Below are positions 1 through 12,000 of a stretch of DNA of 64,000 nt, piece after piece. Below the pieces are notes generated by a model. It did not search any database and was not told where the DNA came from. It saw only the letters and a list, made by a program, of their open reading frames with translations. Made by a program: the position numbers and the translations under genes. This DNA is from Cryptomeria japonica (Eukaryota > Streptophyta > Pinopsida > Cupressales > Cupressaceae), in assembly GCF_030272615.1 (NCBI RefSeq), contig NC_081413.1, positions 603,634,709 to 603,698,708 on the forward strand, read 5' to 3'. The stretch's first letter is position 1. Every line of letters starts with the position of its first letter.

Positions 1-17
1 GGTCTTACACTTTGGAC

Positions 18-51
18 ATTGGGGTATGTGCACCAAGTTGTGGTACCAAAA
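18..51 (+). repeat. Left target duplication and left terminal inverted repeat
   Basis: ATTG at 18-21 is the target duplication. The TIR runs from 22 and includes the core GTTGTGGTACCAAAA; it matches the reverse complement of 5937-5966 at 28 of 30 positions. Beyond base 51 the two arms can only be aligned with gaps. Confidence 0.85.
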
Positions 52-1028
52 GGGGGTCTTAAGATGCCACTTTTTTTTTCTTTCTAAAATTAGCAAAGTT
101 TGAACTTCAACGACAAATTGAAGATAGTTATACTCCAAATTTGAAGATGCAACAAGAACAAGAGTCAGAGTGTTTCGAGTCTACTTTCTAAACTACTAAT
201 TTGTTTTTAAAATGGTGGAGATTAAGGGCTTCAAAAAGGGGGGCTACAAAAAGTGGTTCTGTTTTTATGCAAAAAACATAACATAGCATCTTTTGTGGCC
301 CCCCTAAAATGTTAACTTTTTTTTGAATTTTTAAAATCGCTTTAGTGAAAAGTTAGCTAACACCTTGTAGTTTATGCCAGATTTTTCAGCTAATTTTTTA
401 ATGAGTATATGATTTTTTACTAATTTTTGAAGTGGACACATCTTGAAAAATAGAAATTTGAACATGCTCCCCCTTAAAATCATTGAAAACTAATCAAAAA
501 TCAAAACTTTTTTTAAAAAAATTGTGTAGAATGGAGTCTAGTTTCTAAAAATGTAAGTTTTCTCAAAATCTGATGAACGTGTAAAAATCTATACCCAAAA
601 TAGTGCATGTTGGTTTTTGACAAAAAATGGACACACTAACAAAAGAAATTATAGATGAAAGACAACGAAATCAAAATTTGAAATAAATTACATTGATGGA
701 TAGCTAAGAGGGAGCTCAAGTTTACCGCGGTATTTTTTTTAACTTCATTGAAACGCGTGCAAACTTGACAGAGAGCACGACCAAAAATATGTCAAAATTT
801 TCAATGTTCTGATAAAAACACGTCTCTAGCCTGAAATAGTACTCCAAACCTTTGGGTTGGATTCCCAAGGAAAATCCAACCCATAGGTTTGGTGTCTCCC
901 AAAGTGGGCCATTTGGCATGCACCAAATATGACGCTTGCCCTATTTCGCGTGCGCCAAATGTGATGAATAGTTTTTTCCATTTGGCGTGCACCAAATAGG
1001 GAGAGCACCAAATGTGTACATAGAACCC
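52..1028. other. AT-rich left arm of the TIR element, no gene seen
   Basis: Low-complexity AT-rich sequence with many T and A runs and no coding frame with a recognisable domain. From about 905 to 1018 there are several copies of CATTTGG and CCAAATG around GCGTGC, forming short hairpins. A similar small hairpin (CATTTGGCTAGCGCCAAATG) lies in the right arm at 5690-5709, so the two subterminal regions share a motif. Confidence 0.6.
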
Positions 1029-1296
1029 CCATCTCACCTCTCCCTTCTTTATCTCCCTTCCCTCATAGTTCCATCTCTCTCTATGAACTAGATCTTATAT
1101 TCTCTCTCTCCCCTGACCTCTTCTCGGGCTCTTCATTCTTATAGATACATACTCTTCTTTGTCCCTCCCCTCTCTAGCTCTCACAATTCCCTTATTCTCC
1201 TAGCCCTTGAGCTATCTCCCTCTTCATCCTTATAGCCATCTAATTCTCTCTCTCACCTATTTCCCTCAGTTTCTTCCTCACTCCCTGCTCTCTCTA
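1029..1296. repeat. Pyrimidine-rich stretch (CT-rich) before the satellite
   Basis: About 270 bases dominated by TCTC and CCCT tracts on the plus strand, separating the AT-rich arm from the satellite. It has no coding character. Confidence 0.6.
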
Positions 1297-4200
1297 GGTC
1301 CTAAGGGGTTATAGAACACCATATGACCCCTAACGACACCTAAGGGGTCATAAGGTGTTCTAAGGGGTCATATAACACCGTATGACCTCTTAGGTTACCA
1401 TAGGACCCACAACGACACCATATTCTATCCTAAGTGGTCATAGGACACCTTATGACCCCTTAGGACACCATACAACCCATAACGACACCATATGGTGTCG
1501 TAATGGGTCATAGGACACCATGTGACCACTTAGGTGTCGTTAGGGGTCATATTGTGTCCTAAGGGGTTATATGGTGTCCTATGACCCCTTAGGAAACCAT
1601 ATGATCCCTTAGTACACCATATGGTGTCAGTATGGTTTGTATGGTGTCCTATGACCCCTTAGGACACCATATGAGCCCCTAGTATGCCATATGGGGTCAA
1701 TATGGTCTTATGGTGTATGATGATCCCTTAGGACACCATATGACCCCTTAGGACACCATACGACCCATAATGACAACATAAGGTGTCCTAAGGGTTTATA
1801 TGGTGTCTTAAGGGGTCATAACACACCATATGACCTGTTAAGACACAATATGATCCCTAACAACACCTAAGGGGTCATATGGTGTCCTATGACCCCATAG
1901 GACACCATATGACCCCTTAGGACACCATATGACACATAACAACACCATATTGTGTCCTAAGGGGTCATATGGTGTTCTGAGCAGCCATAGGACACCATAT
2001 GACCTCTTACGACACCATACAACCCATAAGGACACCATATTATGTCCTAAGGGGTCATACGGTGTCTTAAGGGGTCATAGGACACTAGATGACCCTTTAG
2101 GACACCATGTGACCCCTTAGAATACCATATAGTGTGCTAAGGGGTCATATGGTATCCTAAGGGGTCATATGGTATCCTAACGGGTCATATAGTATCCTAT
2201 GACTCCTTAGGATATCACATAACTCCTTACATGTCATTAGGGTTCACATTGTGTCCTAAGGGGTCATATGGTGTCTTATGACCCCTTACGACACCATATG
2301 GTGTCATTATGGTCGTATAGTGTCCTAAGTAGTCATTAGGTGTCTTATGATCCCATAGGACACCATATGAGCCATAATGACAACATAAGGTGTCCTAAGG
2401 GGTCATATTATATCTTAAGGGGTTCTAACACACCATATGACTAGTTAAGACACAATATGATCCCTAACAACACCTAAGGGGTCATATGGTGTCCTATGAC
2501 CCCATAGAACACCATATGACCCCTTAGGACACCATACAACCCATAACAACACCATATTGTGTCCTAAGGGGTCATAGGACACCATATGACCCCTTACGAC
2601 ACCATGTGACCCCTTAGAACACCATATAGTGTCGTTATGGATCATATGGTGTCCTAAGGGGTCATGTGGTCTCCTAATGGGTCATATAGTGTCCTATGAC
2701 CCCTTAGGATACCATATAACCCCTTATGTGTCGTTAGGGTTCACATTGTATCCTAAGGGGTCATATGGTGTCCTATGACCCTTTAGGACACTATATGACC
2801 CCTTAGGACATCATATGGTGTTATTATGTGTCTTATGGTGTCCTATGACCCCATAAGACATCATATGACCCCTTAGGACATCATATGACCAATAACAACA
2901 CCATATTGTGTCCTAAGGGGTCACATGGTGTCTTAATGGGTAATAGGACACCATATGATCTCTTACAACACCATGTGACCCCTTAAAACACCATATAGTG
3001 TCTTTATTGGTTATATGGTGTCCTAAGGGGTCATATGGTGTCCTAACGGGTCATATAGTGTCCTATGACCCCTTAGGATACCATATAATCCCTTACATGT
3101 TGTTAGGGTTCACATTGTGTCCTAAGGGGTCATATGGTATCCTATGACCCCTTAAGACACTATATGACCCCTTAGGACACCATATGGTATCATTATGGGT
3201 CGTATGGTGTCTTAAGGGGTTATAGCACATAATATGATCTGTTAAGACACAATATGATCCCTAACGACACCTAAGGGGTCATATGGTGTCCTATGGCCCC
3301 ATAGGACATCATATGACCCCTTAGGACACCATACAACCCATAACAACATCATATGGTGTTCTACGGGGTCATATGGTGTCTTAAGGGATCATAGGACACC
3401 ATATGACCCCTTAGGACACCATACGACCCATAACAACACCATATTATGTCCTAAGGGGTCATATGGTGTCCTAAGGGGTCATAGGATACCATATGACCCC
3501 TTACGACACCATACAACCCATAATGACACCATATTGTTTCCTAAGGGGTCATATGGTGTCCTAAGGGGTCATAGGATACCACATGACCCCTTAAGACACC
3601 ATACGACCCATAACAACACCATATTGTGTCCTAAGGGGTCATAGGATACCATATGACCCCTGACAACACCATGTGACCCCTTAGAACACCATATAGTGTT
3701 GTTATGGGTCATATGGTGTCCTAAGGGGTCATATGGTGTCATAACAGGTCATATAGTGTCCTACGACCCCTTAGGATACCATATAACCCCTTGCATGTCG
3801 TTAGGGTTCACATTGTGTCCTAAGGGGTCATATGGTGTCCTATGACCCCTTACGACACTATATGACCCCTTGAGGCACCATATGGTGTCATTGTGGGTCA
3901 TATGGTGTCCTAAGGGGTCATATGGTGTCTTAAGGGGTCATAACACACCATATGACTTGTTAAGACACAATATGATCCCTAACGACACCTAAGGGGTCAT
4001 ATGGTGTCCTAAGGGGTCATAGGACACCATATGACCCCTTAGGACAACATACGACCCATAACAATAGCATATTGTGTCCTAAGGGGTCATATGGTGTCCT
4101 AAGGGGTCATATGGTGTCGTAATGGGTCATATAGTGTCCTATGACCCCTTAAGATACCATAAAACCTCTTACATGTTGTTAGGGTGCACATTGTGTCCTA

Positions 4201-5470
4201 AGGGCTCATATGGTGTCCTAAGGGGTCATAGGGTGTCATAACGGGTCATATAGTGTCCTATGACCCTTTAGGATACCATAAAAACCCTTACATGTTGTTA
4301 GGGTGCACATTATGTCCTGAGGGGTCATATGGTGTCCTATGACCCCTTAGGACACTACATGACCCCTTAGGACACCCTATGGTGTCATTATGGGTCGTAT
4401 GGTGTCCTAAGGGGTCATATGGTGACTTAAGGGATCATAACACACCATATGACTCGTTAAGACACAATATGATCCCTAACAATACCTAAGGGGTCATATG
4501 GTGTCCTATGGCCCCATAGGACACCATATGACCCCTTAGGACACCATATGACCCATAACAACACCATATTGTGTCATGGTGTCCTAAGGGGTCATAGGAC
4601 ACCATATGACCCCTTAGGACACCATATGACCCATAATGACACCATATTGTGTCCTAAGGGGTAATATAGTGTCCTAAGGGGTCATAAGATACCATATGAC
4701 CCCTTACGACACCATACAACCCATAAGGACACCATATGGTGTCCTAAGGGGTCATATAGTGTCCTAAGGGGTTATAGTACACCATATGACCCCTTAGGAC
4801 ACAATGTGAACCCTAATGACACGTAAGGGGTTATATGGTATCCTAAGGGGTCATAGGACACTATATGAACCGTTAGGACACCATATGACCCCTTAGGACA
4901 CAATATGGTGTCGTTATGGGTCGTATGGTGTCCTAAGGGGTCATATAATGGACACCATATGACCCCTTAGGACACAATATGGTGTCGTTATGGGTCGTAT
5001 GGTGTCCTAGGGGGTCATAACCATATGACCCCTTTGGATACCATACGACCCATGACGACACCATATTGTGTCCTAAGGGGTCATATGGTGTCCTAACGGT
5101 TCATATAGTGTCCTATGACCCTTTAGGATACCATCTGACCCCTTACGATACCATGTGACCCCTTAGAATATCATATAGTGTTGTTATGGGTCATATGGTG
5201 CCCTAAGGGGTCATAGGACACCATATGACCGTTTAGGATACCATATGACCCCTTAGAACACCATATAGTGTTGTTATGGGTCATATGGTGTCCTAAGGGG
5301 TCATATGGTCTCCTAACGAGTCATATAGTGTCCTATGACCCCTTAGGATACCATATAACCCCTTACGCGTTGTTAGGGTTCACATTGTGTCCTAAGGGCT
5401 CATATGGTGTCCTAAGGGGTCATATGACACCATATGATCCCTTAGGACACCATACGACCCATAACGACCT
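1297..5470. repeat. Satellite array, 20-bp unit in both orientations
   Basis: About 4.2 kb built from a 20-bp unit, GGTGTCCTAAGGGGTCATAT, and its reverse complement, roughly 200 copies at about 5-20% divergence. The unit joins two short palindromes, CCTWAGG and CATATG, so both strands look alike and orientation switches repeatedly. A second layer exists: a marker block containing TTAAGACACAATATGATCCC recurs near 1830, 2450, 3235, 3960 and 4450, which gives higher-order blocks of about 0.5-0.8 kb. Another marker, GTTAGGGTTCACATTGTGTC, recurs near 2228, 2731, 3105, 3798 and 5372. Short frames found here only translate the repeat and are not genes. Confidence 0.95.
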
Positions 5471-5773
5471 CACATGGTTTAGCATATTGGGTTATAGGGT
5501 CTATGGTTATTGTATAGGGTCGAGGATTTAGCATATTTGGTCATACGATCTAGGGTATTTGTTATAGGTTTGAAATGGTTTAATTTTTATGGTTGTGGCT
5601 ATCAAACTATAGGGTATAGAGTATATATTATAGGGTATAGAGTATAAATTTATCAAAGGTTAAAATTTTTCAATGGAAGTCATTTGGCTAGCGCCAAATG
5701 AGCTGCACTAAATAACGGTTATATGGGACCCTTGACCCATTATCCAATCCCACATTCTCTCATAAGTCACACA
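5471..5773. other. Right arm of the TIR element between satellite and palindrome
   Basis: Degenerate sequence rich in TATAGGGT and GGTCATA motifs that grades out of the satellite, then AT-rich DNA with the small CATTTGG hairpin near 5690. No gene seen. Confidence 0.55.
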
Positions 5774-5890
5774 CCTTATAAGGCGTGTGCACTATAGGGT
5801 ACACACCTTATAGCCTTGGTGTACCAAGCCTAAGGCTTGGAACACCAAGGCTATAAGGTGCATGCCCTATAGTGTGCGTGCCTTATAAGG
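5774..5890. repeat. 117-base near-perfect palindrome (hairpin) near the right TIR
   Basis: Two 57-base arms (5774-5830 and 5834-5890) around the loop TAA at 5831-5833. The arms begin CCTTATAAGG and pair with only a few mismatches. CCTTATAAGG is itself a palindrome and recurs at both ends, and TATAGGG / CCCTATA recurs inside each arm. It could extrude as a cruciform. No counterpart of this length is seen in the left arm. Confidence 0.85.
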
Positions 5891-5936
5891 CATGCGCCTT
5901 ATGAGCATTTTTCATTTTTTTTGAAGTGTGGCACCT

Positions 5937-5970
5937 TTTTGGTACCACAACTTCGTGCATATACCCATTG
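5937..5970 (-). repeat. Right terminal inverted repeat and target duplication
   Basis: Mirror of the left end. Read on the minus strand it starts GGGTATATGCACG and contains the core GTTGTGGTACCAAAA. ATTG follows at 5967-5970, and the leader of A resumes at 5971. Confidence 0.85.
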
Positions 5971-6070
5971 CAAGTAAACCTTAGATTCATTTACATTCCA
6001 TCCAACTCTTGGTCTTCCATACTCTTTCCATTTTCATCTAGTCTAACACATCTTGGTCAATACCTAGTTC

Positions 6071-9000
6071 ATGACCCATTCCCAAAATTCTAGGAGAGAA
6101 ACTAAAGAGGCTCAAGAGTCCACAAACATGAGTTCCTATGAGTATGACAATGATATCTTTTTCAATTTTGATCATACTACATTACCTGGCATGGATGGTT
6201 ATAGAAACATTCCAAATGTTGAGAACATGGACAACACAAACAACAATGGTACACACAATGACAATATGGACAACATTTCAGTACATTTAGCAGAAGTGGA
6301 AGACTCCATTATGTATCCCTATTTTAATCGATTGGTTGAGGAAATAATGAGGAGAGATAGACAATACTTCTTACAAGTGATGGCACAAAGTGGAGCCAAG
6401 ATACCTCATGATTTCGACATGTCTCAAATAATGGAAAATCGACCTTTGCAACAACATCACCTCAACATGGATCAAAGGAGGCCTAATAGTGGAGGCAATA
6501 GAGGAACACATATGGTGCTTGAATCACCATCATCTTTGTTTCAAAAACCTGAGGTCCTCCATACACATGGTCAAGCATATGATACTCACCTTCGCAGACC
6601 ATTATGGAAATCTTATGCAGAAAAATATGCTCAATCACATACCAATGCTAAGGATCAACCACCAAAGAAATTGGATATTCAAAGGCATGCTCAAAATTTG
6701 GACACAAGGAAACCCCATGTCAAATTTGGGGACAACACATTAGAACAAACTCATGACATGCCTATAGAGTATGGTATACATGGACAAAGCAGAAATTCCA
6801 TTCCTTACCATGACTCTATACCAAGTGGTCCATATACGCAGCATCATTATAGACCTCCTCCATATGAACATGTGTATGATCAATATCATCCATATATGCA
6901 ACATGCTCCTCCTCCACATGGTGGTTTAGGCATGGGATATGGATCAAGAAGTCGATCTCCACCTAAGAACAATTTGGAACAACAAATTAAAGACTTACAA
7001 AAGAAAATGGAGGACATAAATACACCAAAGTCAACATACACAATGAGAGACATATGTCCCTATCCATTTGACAAAAGCATTCCAATGCCTCCATTTTCTA
7101 CACACTTCGTGACACCTAATTTTGATAAGTATAGAGGAAAAGGGGATCCTAAGGCACATATAAGACAATTTTTCATAGCTTGCATTGAGGTAGCAGCAAA
7201 AGAGACATATTTGATGAGATTATTCCCATAGAGCTTAGGCGATCAAGCTATGGAATGGTTCTCCCAACTCCCACCTAGAATTAAGTCATGGGTTGACTTA
7301 GCAGAGGCATTTATCCATCATTTTTCATACAACATAGAGATAGACATATCAGTCACTACCTTGTGGAACACCAAACAAAGGGATGGAGAGTCTTTTTCAT
7401 CATTTTTACAAAGATGGAGGAATCTAGCCAGCAGATGCTCTTGTGAAATTCCACAAAAATAAATGGTAGAGATGTTCACCTAGAATGTTAACAAAGACAT
7501 TGGATATGACCTAAGAAAAGCTTGTTTGTCAACCTTCAAGGATGTTATTGAAAAAGGCTTAGCAATAGAGAAGGTCCTAATTGAAAAAGGAGTAATTAAA
7601 ATATTCAAAGAAAACAAAGAGGAATTTAAAGGAAAAGACAAGCCAAGATTTTGGAACAAGAACAAGAACACAGTCAATGATGGTGTTGTTGATGCCAATA
7701 TAGTACGACCCAAAATCTTTTTTTCTGGATCAAGCTCTACAAACAATCAAGTGGATACTCAAACAACTTCAAAGTCACGAAGGAAGTACACCCCATTGGG
7801 AGAACCACTTGAGTCAGCTTTCAAGAAGCTAGTGGCAAACAAAATAATAACAATTCCAGATTTGCCTCCATATGAGCCAAAGGTTAAACCAAATTGGTCG
7901 AATGATGATGAATATTGTGAATTTCATAAAAGCAAGCGACATAAGATGGGAAATTGTCATCAGTTGAAGAACATTATACAAGATCTCATTAATAGAGGCA
8001 ACATTGAAATTGAGGGACACTCATCCAATCAAGAACATGAGATGTTTAAGGAACCATTCCCAAAGCATGACAAGGGAAAAGCTAAAGCCATAGATGACCA
8101 AACCAACTATACCAGAGCATCTTATAACTATGATTCAAATATCAATCACATTTCGATGGATAATTATGTCTCTACCATTATCATCAAGGACAAAACACCT
8201 GAGAATTCTACCCAGAGACCCAATATCATCCTGAAAGGCATCAGATCTTCTTCTGAACCAACCTCTAAATGTAATGTTACAACTCATCAAGGTAAATTCA
8301 CTTTGCAAGGTGCTCTAGCCAAAAACACCACTTCCTCATCAACCAAGCCTGAGCATGACCTTGTAGAACAGTTAGGGAAGGCACTCACACTTATTTCCAT
8401 CCTTGAGCTTTTAGGCATATCCCCTGCACATAAAGTTATTCTTGACAAAATCTTGAGAGACACTTCTGTCCCTACTGATCTGAACATGGACCAGCAAGCC
8501 ATGGTGAGATACCTTTCCATTCCACACTCCCTTACATTCACAGAAGTTGATGACACCTTCGTAAGTCAGCCACATAATGCACCTCCACACATTGAAGCCT
8601 TCATACACAAACATCGAATAAAACAAGTCCTGATAGATGGAGGATCAGGTCTAAACATTTGCACATTGAGCACTATTAAACAATTGGGATATTTAGATAA
8701 ATTTGTGAATTCTACAAACAAAATTACCATCAAGGCATATGATGATGAGGAGTGTTCATCCAAAGGCACAGTCACCTTGCCTCTCAGAGTTGGGCCAGTT
8801 ACAAAGGATGTGTTTTGTCAAGTCCCAGACCTATATCTCACATATAATATATTACTAGGACATCCTTGGATTCATGAAATGAGGGTAGTCCCATCTACAT
8901 ATCACCAATGTATTAAGTTTCCTCACAATAGAGTTGAAATAACAGTTAATGGTGATCCTAATCGATTCATATACTGCAATAACTTAAGACCAAAAACAAA

Positions 9001-12000
9001 GATGATCATTCCAAGTAATAGGGAAGTTGTTCCTTCTTTTGCATACATTGATCTTGAATCATTAAAACAATCAATGTCAAAACAAGATGAGCTTAAAGGG
9101 AAATATCAGGATAAGAGCATGGGTGAATACACTTTGAATCAAACCATGTACTTAAAACAAGTTATGAGTTCACCAAAAGAATATGGATGACCACATCGTA
9201 CTAAGCGGGTATCTATCATTACACTCGAATGGGATCCTACAATCTTCCAAAAGTGGGGTGAACTGGAAGAAGAAGACTTATACAAAATTCTTTACAAAGA
9301 CCCTGAAAATGATACACAAGATCACATCAGCCTACCATGTGAAAAATATGGCAAAGGGTTCAAGATCCTACAAAAATTTGGTTATGATGGCAAAATTCCT
9401 CTTGGCTTAAGAAAGGAAGGCATCATTGAACCTTTACAACAAAAATTGACATTAAAAAAGGAATGCTCGAAAGGACTTGGTTTCATGTCTTCCAAGGAAA
9501 AAATTTGAAAGACAAAAGAAGCATTACAAATCAAAGCTGTCAAAATTCAATAAGAGAATCGCTATTCCACAAACTCCAATGAATGGGAATGGGAATCACA
9601 CAAATCCTCCAATGACTATGAACTCACCGAGACATTCAGAGAACTAGGTGAACCCACGGAAGAAGAGGAATTTTATAGAAAATTCAAAGTTGGTCAAGAG
9701 ACAACCACTGAGGATCCCACACAGTCCTTGCCTCTAGGTTCTAGGTCAAAATCATGAAGAATGAGAATACCTATCCTTGAATGCACTACTAGTGATGACA
9801 ATTTGGATTCGTTCATGATCGAGACAGATGAGGAGAGTGCCAATGATGACCTCGATAACTACCTCGACATACCTAAATATAACTGCATCTTCACCCTTAG
9901 CCCCACTAACTTCGAAGACATCAAAGGCCTTCCCCTTGTTCACCACCAACTTATTGACTGGGACCATGAAGGACCTACACAATTTGACACATTCCAAATT
10001 GATGAAGCCTTTATTAACTATCTAGGCATACGAGATGATCTTCCCCATGGGGACCATAAGGTAGGATACACTATATAACTCAATGGCGTGGCATATTTTG
10101 GTGAGGGTGTCGAGCCTTCTAGTCACAAAAAAATAAGAAGAAAAACAAATCAAGGGTCTTACGGTGAAAACCACGTTGTAGTGTTGTCTGACCCCAAAAA
10201 AGTAAAAAGAAAGGACGTATCTAAGGGTGAAAATATCTCTGAGGCACCTGAAGATGGAAGGCTCGACATTCTCCCGGCATCATATGAAGAAAAATCATCT
10301 ATGTTGATAGAAGAGACCATCAAAACAAACATTGGTACAGAAGAAATTCCACATAACATATTCCTAGCTCAATCCTTAATAGAGACAAAAAGATCAAAAT
10401 TCATAGGTTTCTTCACAGAGCGACAAATCAATTTTGCATGGTCATACGCTGATATGCCTAGATTGGATCTAGATTTGGTAATGCATCATTTGACAATTAA
10501 ACCAGGGGCAAAACCAGTGAAACAAAAATTAAGAAAGATGCATCCACAAGTGGCATTATTAGTCAAAGCAAAGCTTGAAAAATTATTGGATGTCGAATTC
10601 ATACGCCCAATTGATTATCCTGAATGGATCTCCAGCTTAGTGCCTGTCAGTAAACTAGATCATAGCATCAGAATATGTATAGAATTTAGAGACATTAACA
10701 AGGCTTGTCCTAAGGATGATTTTCCATTGCCAAATATTGACTTGATCGTAGATCTCATAGCAGGTCATGCAATGTTATCTTTGATGGATGGATTCTTTGG
10801 TTATAATCAAATAAAAATCACATCCGAGGATCAGCACAAAACAACATTCACTTGTCCTTGGGGAACTTTCTGCTGGAATGTCATGCCCTTTGGGCTAAAA
10901 AATGTAGGCACTACATATCAAAGAGCCATGACTACTATCTTTCATGATCTCATGCACGTTTCTGTAGAAGATTATGTTGACAACCTCTTGGGAAAATCAA
11001 TAGACAGAGATACACATTTGGACATACTTTCAATCATTTTTGATTAGTTGGAAAAATACAAAGTAAGGTTAAACCCCAAGAAATGTGTCTTTCGAGTAAC
11101 CTCTGGGAGGCTCCTGGGATTCATTGTCTCAAAAAGAGGAATCAAAGCCAATCCAACAAAAGTCAAGGCCATCCTAAAGATGCAACCACCATGAAATATC
11201 AGTCAACTTTGATCTTTGCAAGGGAGACTCCAGTCCATATGAAGATTCATAGCACAACTTGCAGATAAATGTAATCCTTTTTAGCATTTGCTACACAAAA
11301 ACATCAAATTCAAATGGTATGATAACTGCCAACAGGCTTTCCAGATACTAAAAGATTATCTTCTGAATCCACCAGTCTTGATGCCACTAGTTCTAGATCA
11401 ACCTCTATTACTATACATATCAGCTCCTTCAACAACACTGGGGGCACTCTTAGCACAACAAGTTGCTGAGGGCAAAGAAAAGGCAGCCTACTACATTAGT
11501 CGCACATTGGTGGGATATGAGCTAAACTACACACCAATTGAGCATGCATGTCTCATTGTGGTATTTGCTTCACATAAATTACAGTATTACATGCTAACTC
11601 ATAAAAATAAGTTGGTCGCAAGGATCGATCCATTGAAATACCTTCTCAATAAGGCAATGCTTACTGGTCGACTAGTCAAATGGGTGATGCTCCTGAGTAA
11701 ATTGGACATTAAGTAAGTGGACAAAAAAAAAATAAAAGGAAAAGCTATCATAGATCAATTAACAGATGCTCCCATGATAGATGATGTTCCTCTAACTTTG
11801 GAATTTCTAGATGAATCCATCTTAACAGTGTCACACACAAAGCCTTGGTAGCTATACTTTAACGGCTCATACACACAGCATGGTGCAGGGGTTGGCATCC
11901 TCTTCGTAACTCCTCAAGGGGATTCTATACCAAAATCATATCAATTATCATTTCCTTGCACTAATAACATAGCAAAATACGAGGTATTGACAACTGGATT

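Larger units (their letters stand above)
22..5966. mobile_element. TIR element filled with satellite DNA, inserted in the leader of A
   Basis: The insertion starts GGGTATGTGCACC at 22 and ends with the inverted counterpart at 5966; the outer 30 bases pair with two mismatches. ATTG flanks both ends (18-21 and 5967-5970). Two uninterrupted versions of the same leader exist in the window: B has a single ATTG at 24688-24691, and C has it at 39586-39589 on the minus strand, with the flanks joined directly. That defines the insertion to the base. No transposase frame is visible, so it is non-autonomous. Contents: AT-rich left arm, pyrimidine-rich stretch, 4.2 kb of 20-bp satellite, then a long palindrome. 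A 4-bp duplication (5 bp if CATTG is counted with asymmetric ends) and a GGGTAT terminus do not match the usual plant hAT, Mutator, CACTA, PIF or Tc1 rules. Superfamily unknown. Confidence 0.85.

Noticed and set aside
1297-5470. CRISPR-like array
   Set aside because: No unique spacers, continuous 20-bp units in both orientations, no cas genes, and the sequence is plant DNA.
1838-5531. Short frames with repeated PKGSYGVL peptides
   Set aside because: They are translations of the 20-bp satellite on both strands, with no start context and no domain.
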